Assembly (NCBI GenBank): GCA_903889795.1
Contig: CAISYW010000139.1
Coordinates: 1 to 26,885 of the forward strand
Reading direction: 5' to 3'
DNA length: 26,885 bases
DNA from: an uncultured Chlamydiae bacterium
GTDB lineage: Bacteria > Chlamydiota > Chlamydiia > Chlamydiales > SM23-39
Both the position numbers and the translations under genes were made by a program. Shown here piece after piece: positions 21,940-26,885 of this stretch (position 1 is its first letter; every line of letters begins with the position of its first letter). The notes beneath the pieces are model-generated. The model was not told the DNA's origin. It was given only the letters and a program-made list of their open reading frames with translations, and made no database searches.

Positions 21940-23079
21940 TTAAAAATCAAACAGCATATCCAGGGTAAATCCATGAAAACCGAGATCCTCGCCCATGCGA
22001 GTGACGGGGTAATAAGTGGAATCATTGGCATAGTCGATAGTCAGGTTCTGTTTCCACCAATATTGCGCTTCATAGGATAAGCGCAGCGCGAGATGGTTGC
22101 GTTGACGATTGATATTCATATGCCAGCCTAAACCAAGAGCTCCCTGAACTGTCGGAGACATTCTTTTCGTGTTGGCTGTTATATCGTCTTGTATATCTCC
22201 GTCGTTCAGCACTCGACTGGAAATGTCATAATCCGATGCAAGAATAGCGCCGATGAAAGAGCCAAAGACCCACCATTGACCGGTAATGTGCCATTCGCTG
22301 TTCAAACCGGCAAGGGGTCCGACTCCCCAAAAATCTTGTTTTGTTTTGATTTGAATTGTTTTCGGCGATGTTCCGTTTGGATTGGTATAATTAGCTCGAT
22401 AATCTTGATTAAGCCAGGTATTGCGCATGCCAAAAAAAGGTGAAACGGAAAAATGGCGGCTCAAAAAGTATGCCTTTCGTAAGTCGAGGTCGAAATTTTG
22501 ATATAATAAATGCCAGTAAATGCTTGCTGAGGCGTTTTGAGCAAAATGGCTAAACGCAGCCATGAGGGGAACAATCGTTCCGCCGCTTGGGCTGTCGACT
22601 GATTGATTCGACTTGTCTTGAAACCAGGTATAATTGGCAAGTGCATCCCAATGATCATGGGGTAATCGATATCCTAGCTCTGAACGAAATCCCCAGCGCC
22701 AGCAAAAATCAGCCTGTTTTGATTCGCCGATCACGACATTGGTCGCGATGGATGAATTTGATGCGGCGAAATCGCTTCCGCCTAAAAACGCTTTCCAAAT
22801 AAATCCATCGGCTTTGAAAAACAAACGGTTACTATGGATTTGGGGTCGAGCCGCTGCCGTCTTTGCACCAAAATCTCCCAGAGAAGTGTCCGTTAACAGT
22901 TCTTGCATTTGTTCTTCGAGCATTCCAATACGGTCTTTTCCTTTCCGAACCGAGTTTTCAGAAGATGATTCGTCTAAGGGAAGTTTGAGCATTGCGATTT
23001 CTTCGATGGGGAGGCTATCTTGTGCAAGAAGCGAAGTTACCGTGCAGATAGACATTAGCAGCAAGGATGAACGGGCCAT
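21940..23079 (-). CDS. MOMP-like outer membrane beta-barrel protein, copy 2
   Basis: The signal peptide (MARSSLLLMSICTVTSLLA) is followed by an extra acidic linker of about 30 residues not found in copies 1 and 3 (IEEIAMLKLPLDESSSENS). Then the shared helix RIGMLEEQMQELL and the shared motif FGAKTAAARP appear. FIWKAFLGGSDFAASN matches YWKPFVGGSEFAF of copy 1. The C-terminal half has LRLSYEAQYWWKQN, RMGEDLGFHGFTLD and the final LFDF. The length is 379 residues. It is first in the minus-strand run omp2-omp1-marC-truA-map, with GAGGAT upstream of the ATG. The acidic insert could extend the N-terminal periplasmic helix. Cysteines are few, unlike classical MOMP. Confidence 0.88.
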   Translation of the reverse strand: MARSSLLLMSICTVTSLLAQDSLPIEEIAMLKLPLDESSSENSVRKGKDRIGMLEEQMQELLTDTSLGDFGAKTAAARPQIHSNRLFFKADGFIWKAFLGGSDFAASNSSIATNVVIGESKQADFCWRWGFRSELGYRLPHDHWDALANYTWFQDKSNQSVDSPSGGTIVPLMAAFSHFAQNASASIYWHLLYQNFDLDLRKAYFLSRHFSVSPFFGMRNTWLNQDYRANYTNPNGTSPKTIQIKTKQDFWGVGPLAGLNSEWHITGQWWVFGSFIGAILASDYDISSRVLNDGDIQDDITANTKRMSPTVQGALGLGWHMNINRQRNHLALRLSYEAQYWWKQNLTIDYANDSTYYPVTRMGEDLGFHGFTLDMLFDF

Positions 23080-23173
23080 TTTGATCCTCGATTTAAGAGA
23101 GGTGTAACAACTTTCAGCATCTTTATGATTTATAACATTCCACTCAAAAAGATGTTTAAAGCCGAGTAAGAAT

Positions 23174-23229
23174 ATTCATAGCGCAAACCAACATTAATGT
23201 TTAGAAAAAATTTCGTTTTCGCTATGAAT
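23174..23229. promoter_or_regulatory. inverted repeat in the divergent omp intergenic region
   Basis: ATTCATAGCG (23174-23183) and CGCTATGAAT (23220-23229) are perfect 10-base inverted repeats 36 bases apart. A separate perfect palindrome ACATTAATGT lies between them (23191-23200). They sit between the start codons of two divergent omp genes (23079 and 23257). A shared operator or a leader hairpin for the forward gene are both possible. Confidence 0.45.
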
Positions 23230-23256
23230 GAATGCGATTTAATTTGAGGGCAACAT

Positions 23257-24288
23257 ATGCGTTCTTTTCTGTTTTTTCCGATTGCGCTTTCTGCGACATC
23301 GTTGTTTGCTGTTTCAAATGACGAACAGCGTGTTTCACTCTTAGAATGTAAAATGGAAAAAGTACGCGGTGAGTCCGTCTATTTATGCCATAATGGAGCG
23401 AGATTCGCTTCTGGCCGCCCGGTGACGGCAGGTTACAATCTTTCCGCATTTGTCGATGTGCTCTACTGGAAATTTTATGATGGCGGCAATGATTATTCGG
23501 TGAAAAACAACACCGTGCTCCCGAAAATTATCGGTCGTATGGAAAAGCTGAATTACGAATGGGAACCCGGATATCGAATTGGTGCGAGTTATGGATTTTC
23601 GGATCAATGGGATTTTACAGTATCTTTGATTCGCATGAAATCCGATTGCGATGATGAAAAACACGCTCCTGCCGGCGGCGCTTTGGAGCCGGTATCGCCT
23701 TATGGTGTCAATGGCGGCTTCGGGGGAGTTCGAAAAAACCTTAAATATTCCGTCTTTAATTTTGAGATGGGATCGAGCTATTTTGTCAGCCGTTCATTTT
23801 ATTTGCGCCCGCATTTTGGCGCTCAAGCGGCTTGGATTCATCAAAAAATCCACTCATCATCATCAGGAAATTCCGTTTACAATCGCTTTCAAAATCAATT
23901 TAACGGCGGCGGCTTGCGGCTTGGGCTTGATACCAAATGGTTTTTCGATAGCCACTGGAATTTTGTATTCAATGCAGCTACGTCGGCTCTATATGGAAAA
24001 TTTAACGTGTCGATGCGGGATAATTCAACAACAACCTCTCACATTGGTGCGGATATCAGCCGTCTTGTTCCCTCTGTTCAGTCTCTTGCCGGTTTGTGCT
24101 GGGAGATGAATTTTGCTGAGGACAACAACCATATTTCATTGCTCTTGGCTTATGAGAACAGCTATTGGTGGCGTCAAAATCAGCTGGTTCGATTCGAAAA
24201 CAACCTGAGAGCTCCTTCCTATGGTTCTCGTATGTCTGAAGATCTTGGTATGCAAGGGTTGACGTTCGATTTGACTCTGTTTTTCTAA
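23257..24288 (+). CDS. MOMP-like outer membrane beta-barrel protein, copy 3
   Basis: The signal peptide (MRSFLFFPIALSATSLFA) is followed by the shared helix QRVSLLECKMEKV, then HNGARFASGRP, which corresponds to FGAKTAAARP of its paralogues. The first strands hold DVLYWKFYDGGNDYSV. The C-terminal half has ISLLLAYENSYWWRQNQLV, RMSEDLGMQGLTFDLT and the final LFF. The length is 343 residues. It contains three cysteines near the N terminus and middle, including C28 in the helix. A GAGGG ribosome site lies about 6 bases before the ATG. It is transcribed away from copies 1 and 2 and ends at a strong terminator, so it is monocistronic. It is probably a porin or adhesin-like surface protein. Confidence 0.88.
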   Translation: MRSFLFFPIALSATSLFAVSNDEQRVSLLECKMEKVRGESVYLCHNGARFASGRPVTAGYNLSAFVDVLYWKFYDGGNDYSVKNNTVLPKIIGRMEKLNYEWEPGYRIGASYGFSDQWDFTVSLIRMKSDCDDEKHAPAGGALEPVSPYGVNGGFGGVRKNLKYSVFNFEMGSSYFVSRSFYLRPHFGAQAAWIHQKIHSSSSGNSVYNRFQNQFNGGGLRLGLDTKWFFDSHWNFVFNAATSALYGKFNVSMRDNSTTTSHIGADISRLVPSVQSLAGLCWEMNFAEDNNHISLLLAYENSYWWRQNQLVRFENNLRAPSYGSRMSEDLGMQGLTFDLTLFF

Positions 24289-24290
24289 TT

Positions 24291-24336
24291 AAATTCCCGC
24301 TGTATATTTTTCAGAGACTTACAGCGGGAATTTTTT
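24291..24336 (+). terminator. strong intrinsic terminator after omp copy 3
   Basis: AAATTCCCGCTGTA (24291-24304) pairs with TACAGCGGGAATTT (24320-24333), 14 pairs around a 15-base loop, continuing into a T run. It lies 3 bases past the omp stop. The converging PLD gene ends at 24335 within its tail, so it may stop both transcripts. Confidence 0.85.
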
Positions 24337-25228
24337 ATTGATTTGGCAAGGTTGCTTCTGTTTCAATTCGGTTCCAGAGGCTTTTCATAAACTCATTTTG
24401 TTCTGATGTCAGGTGGTACAGGGCGAGAATGCAGTCACTGTTTTTTTCAAAAGCGGCTTTTGTCCAGTTAGCGGAACCGCATAGTAACGTTTGATCGTCG
24501 ATCCAAACGAATTTGTGGTGAAGAAGCTGTATGCCTTGGCTGAATAATACATTCACTTTATTTTGTTGCAGAAGATTGATCGCCTTAGCGCTCGCTCCCA
24601 GTCCGCTATGAAGGTCGATTACGACGGTGATGTTGACTTTGCGTTTTTTGGCTGCGATGATTTCTTCACATAAACTTGGGTGCGTTAAAGTAAAAAGGGC
24701 GATTTTAATCGAGCGGTTGGCTTTTCGAAGTTGATGACGCAAATCGGATAGGGCGCTGCCGCGGGGATCCGGGAGCAGCCAAAGCGCAATTTCCTGGCCG
24801 CCGACCATGGTTTGTAAATAGCCTGAAGAATAGGGGATTCTCTTTAAGAGAAAGTCGGCCACTGTTTTACTTCGCATGCCCACGACGAGGTTGTCGTGCA
24901 TGAGAAGGGACGAAGGGGTCATATTGGCTGACCCAAGAAAGACAAGATCGGAATCCAGGATCAAGATCTTCTGATGCATCAGGCCTCCGAGTTGAACCGG
25001 ATGAAGATCGGCTTGCTTGAGCTTGTGGTGGATTTGCATCGATTCGCTCGCGTCATAATAAATCTTTGTTGGAAGCGACTGTTTGATGCGATCCGCTAAT
25101 GCGTTTAAAATAGCGGGGTCGCTCAAGCCAAACATTACAAGATGGATCGAATGTTGAGCCTTTTGAATGGCATTAACATAAACCAAACGCAAATCTTGCT
25201 GACATTGATTGGAATAGAAACGAGGCAC
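24335..25228 (-). CDS. phospholipase D-like protein (two HKD motifs), N terminus uncertain
   Basis: This PLD-superfamily protein has two complete HxKx4D motifs: H85-K87-D92 in HQKILILD followed by GSANMTPSS, and H237-K239-D244 in HHKFVWID followed by GSANWTKAAF. Both halves of the active site are therefore present. Possible activities are phospholipid hydrolysis, cardiolipin synthesis or nucleic acid cleavage; sequence alone does not decide. From the GTG at 25228 it is 297 residues. The frame is open further upstream to 25346 and encodes a hydrophobic leader (FIVPAAFIIVCGYCFWLIFS) with no ATG, GTG or TTG before it. The true start may thus be non-standard, overlapping the end of rpmB. CT084, near rpmB in C. 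trachomatis, is a PLD protein annotated with a leader peptide. It converges on omp copy 3. Confidence 0.85.
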   Translation of the reverse strand: MPRFYSNQCQQDLRLVYVNAIQKAQHSIHLVMFGLSDPAILNALADRIKQSLPTKIYYDASESMQIHHKLKQADLHPVQLGGLMHQKILILDSDLVFLGSANMTPSSLLMHDNLVVGMRSKTVADFLLKRIPYSSGYLQTMVGGQEIALWLLPDPRGSALSDLRHQLRKANRSIKIALFTLTHPSLCEEIIAAKKRKVNITVVIDLHSGLGASAKAINLLQQNKVNVLFSQGIQLLHHKFVWIDDQTLLCGSANWTKAAFEKNSDCILALYHLTSEQNEFMKSLWNRIETEATLPNQ

Positions 25229-25322
25229 TTCATCAATCTTAGGAAGAGGTGGATTGAGTGAAGAAAAAATTAACCAAAAACAATAGCCGCAAACAATAAT
25301 GAATGCGGCTGGAACAATGAAT

Positions 25323-25586
25323 TTATTTTTTACGCATATCTCGCATTACGGCAGCCAAGCCTTTTTTGTCTATGGTGCGCATGGCGGCGGTAGAGAGGCG
25401 CAACTTGATGAAGCGATTTTCCTCAGCGAGAAAAAGGCGCTTTTTTTTCAGGTTGGGCTGGAAGCGTCGATTGGTGATTCCAGTGATCTTTAGACCAATT
25501 CCCTTTTTCTTTTTGGCGATCCCGCGAAGGGTATAACTGCGTCCGGAGGAGGGTTTACGGCCAGTTACTTGGCATGTTCTGGGCAT
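25323..25586 (-). CDS. rpmB: 50S ribosomal protein L28
   Basis: L28 is a large-subunit protein at the tRNA exit side. The sequence opens PRTCQVTGRKPSSGRSYTLR, then GIAKKKKGIGLKITG (a lysine-rich insertion that I associate with chlamydial L28), NRRFQPNLKKKRLF and a C-terminal IDKKGLAAVMRDMRKK. The 87 residues are close to chlamydial L28. The usual zinc-type cysteines are reduced to one (C5). AAAGG lies about 7 bases before the ATG. The stop TAA follows an A6 run, and the PLD leader frame overlaps this end. A promoter lies at 25616-25644. Confidence 0.95.
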   Translation of the reverse strand: MPRTCQVTGRKPSSGRSYTLRGIAKKKKGIGLKITGITNRRFQPNLKKKRLFLAEENRFIKLRLSTAAMRTIDKKGLAAVMRDMRKK

Positions 25587-25615
25587 AGAAAACCTTTTAG
25601 TAAAAAGTTGGGCTG

Positions 25616-25644
25616 ATCATACCAATGCCTTTTGTTATTTACAA
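25616..25644 (-). promoter_or_regulatory. predicted sigma-70 promoter of rpmB
   Basis: On the minus strand TTGTAA (25644-25639), a 17-base spacer and TATGAT (25621-25616) match the consensus at 4 of 6 and 5 of 6 positions. Initiation near 25609 gives a leader of about 22 bases with the AAAGG site. It probably drives rpmB and the PLD gene and separates them from aspS upstream. Confidence 0.5.
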
Positions 25645-25724
25645 TCAGAACCAGGATTTATAGACAAACTACCTAAAAAATCAGAATCGCACTTTAACCA
25701 TCAATAGTTCGAAATCTTTGCTTT

Positions 25725-26885
25725 TCAGCTGGTTAGAGTAGAATTTTTGCTTTTTTGAATCGACAGTTTCAGCTCATCTAACTGTTTTTTGGAAACAGCT
25801 GATGGAGATCCTACCATGAGATCGCCCGCTTTTTGTGTCTTCGGGAAAGCGATGACGTCCCTGATGTTCTGCGTATGAGTTAGGAGCATGATGAGGCGAT
25901 CGAGTCCCAGGGCGATCCCCAGATGGGGCGGGGTTCCGAAGTTAAGGGCGTCGATAAAAAAGCCGAATTTTGAATCAATATCGTTGGGTGTTAATTGTAA
26001 AACTTCAAAGATTTTTCTTTGCAAATCACCATCATGGATTCGCTGCGAGCCGCCGCCGATTTCATAACCATTGAGAACGATATCGTAAGCGAGAGCGCGA
26101 ACGTTTTTTGGATCCGAGTCGAGTAGAGGAAGATCATCGACTTGAGGCGATGTAAAGGGATGGTGTTCGCTTAAAAAGCGTTTTTCTTCATGAGACCATT
26201 TTAAGAGGGGAAAATCCGTCACCCAAAGAAATTCATAGGCGTCGGGGGGAATGAGTCCTCGGTCGCGAGCAATCTTTCTTCGCAAATGATCGAGCGCCTG
26301 GTTAGCTGCTTCAGGCATATCAGCGATCATAAAGATGAGATCGTTTGCCTTGATCTCCATCTCATCGATCAGTTCTTTTTGGAGATCGGCTGAAAAGAAT
26401 TTGACAATACTCGAGTTGAGGCCGTTTTCCTGCATTTTCATCCATGCCAGGCCCTGGATGTCAAACTGTCCGACAAAGGAGGTGTATTCGTCGATTTCTT
26501 TGCGCGATAGATCAGCGCCGCCTCTGACGCAGAGGCCTTTGACTGTCCCTCCCGCTTTCAATTGATCGAGAAAAACGGCAAAAGTAGATCGTTGAGCAAT
26601 GGAATCGATTTTTTTGAGTTCCATTTTGAAGCGCAAATCAGGACGGTCCGTTCCATAGCGTTCCATACAAATTGAATATGGCAGCGTGCGAAAGGGCGTT
26701 AAAATATCGCATCCAACGCATTCTTTGAAAAGCCGCTTGATTAACCCTTCCACTAGGGGGAGTAAATCTTCAGGGGTGGAAAAGCTCATTTCGATATCGA
26801 TTTGCATAAATTCCGGTTGGCGGTCCGAACGCAGATCTTCATCACGAAAACAGGGGGCGATTTGAAAATAACGATCCATGCCGCC
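25725..26885 (-). CDS. aspS: aspartyl-tRNA synthetase, C-terminal part (cut by the window edge)
   Basis: This is the C-terminal 386 or so residues of AspRS, which charges tRNA-Asp (or tRNA-Asp and tRNA-Asn in species without AsnRS, together with GatCAB). Class II motif 2 is at the left end of the protein fragment: YFQIAPCFRDEDLRSDRQPE. A GAD-type insertion domain follows (about 120-260). Then come FEVLQLTPNDIDSKFGFFID and motif 3, LGIALGLDRLIMLL, near the C terminus, and FPKTQKAGDLMVGSPSAV. The methionine at 26879 is internal: the two codons before it read Gly-Gly, as in the conserved GGMDRYFQ. The true start therefore lies beyond the window. The N-terminal OB-fold and motif 1 are missing only because of the edge. 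Confidence 0.97.
   Translation of the reverse strand, partial: GGMDRYFQIAPCFRDEDLRSDRQPEFMQIDIEMSFSTPEDLLPLVEGLIKRLFKECVGCDILTPFRTLPYSICMERYGTDRPDLRFKMELKKIDSIAQRSTFAVFLDQLKAGGTVKGLCVRGGADLSRKEIDEYTSFVGQFDIQGLAWMKMQENGLNSSIVKFFSADLQKELIDEMEIKANDLIFMIADMPEAANQALDHLRRKIARDRGLIPPDAYEFLWVTDFPLLKWSHEEKRFLSEHHPFTSPQVDDLPLLDSDPKNVRALAYDIVLNGYEIGGGSQRIHDGDLQRKIFEVLQLTPNDIDSKFGFFIDALNFGTPPHLGIALGLDRLIMLLTHTQNIRDVIAFPKTQKAGDLMVGSPSAVSKKQLDELKLSIQKSKNSTLTS

Noticed and set aside
25323..25348. A genuine L28-PLD fusion protein by frameshift
   Set aside because: L28 ends at a normal family length, and a membrane leader fused to a ribosomal protein would be harmful. Slippage producing a separate PLD start is more plausible and is listed as a finding.
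25725..25738. TCAGCTGGTTAGAG, resembling a tRNA D arm
   Set aside because: It lies at the 3' end of aspS coding sequence and there is no acceptor, anticodon or T arm around it, so it is a chance match.
1..26885. A CRISPR array, transposase, integrase or toxin-antitoxin pair
   Set aside because: No regularly spaced direct repeats and no protein with such motifs were seen. The repeats present are palindromic intergenic elements or in-frame coiled-coil units.

Overview
This window reads as part of the chromosome of a Chlamydia-related bacterium outside the family Chlamydiaceae (Waddlia/Parachlamydia/Criblamydia type). The main argument is gene order. glycyl-tRNA synthetase, pgsA, glgA, tRNA-Gln, rplY(ctc), pth, rpsF, rpsR, rplI and ispE follow the order I remember for C. 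trachomatis CT796 to CT804. map next to a MarC/YhgN gene matches CT851-CT852, and a phospholipase-D-like gene next to rpmB matches CT084/CT086. A cluster of three MOMP-like outer membrane proteins and ADP-heptose genes, which Chlamydiaceae lack, point to the environmental families. No database was searched, so locus numbers are from memory.

Layout. Positions 1-5718 hold a possible protein tail, a small hypothetical protein, a homodimer-type GlyRS, rlmN, pgsA and glgA. From 5914 a forward run carries tRNA-Gln, prs, rplY, pth, rpsF, rpsR and rplI (PRPP supply and translation), then ispE (isoprenoids) and an overlapping hldD-hldE pair (ADP-heptose for LPS). Converging on hldE is mnmA; htpX follows on the same strand. 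Then come an 83-residue unknown protein behind a near-consensus promoter, an M20 peptidase, and a four-helix membrane protein with a long repeat-bearing coiled coil. On the minus strand, omp-omp-marC-truA-map form one tight run. A third omp gene diverges from it. The window ends with a PLD-like protein, rpmB and the C-terminal part of aspS.

Beyond the genes there are two families of palindromic intergenic repeats. Family I has an inverted double copy at 2216-2387 and a solo half at 5763-5830. Family II has copies at 7527-7674 and 15541-15672, with the same central hairpin and imperfect outer arms.

The observations most worth a second look are: the palindromic repeat families; an HldE whose nucleotidyltransferase half has lost its HxGH signature; a homodimeric GlyRS where Chlamydiaceae carry a fused alpha-beta enzyme; a coiled-coil membrane protein in the position of the inclusion protein CT850; and a PLD-like gene whose hydrophobic leader is in frame but has no normal start codon. 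I see no CRISPR array, transposase, rRNA or phage gene.
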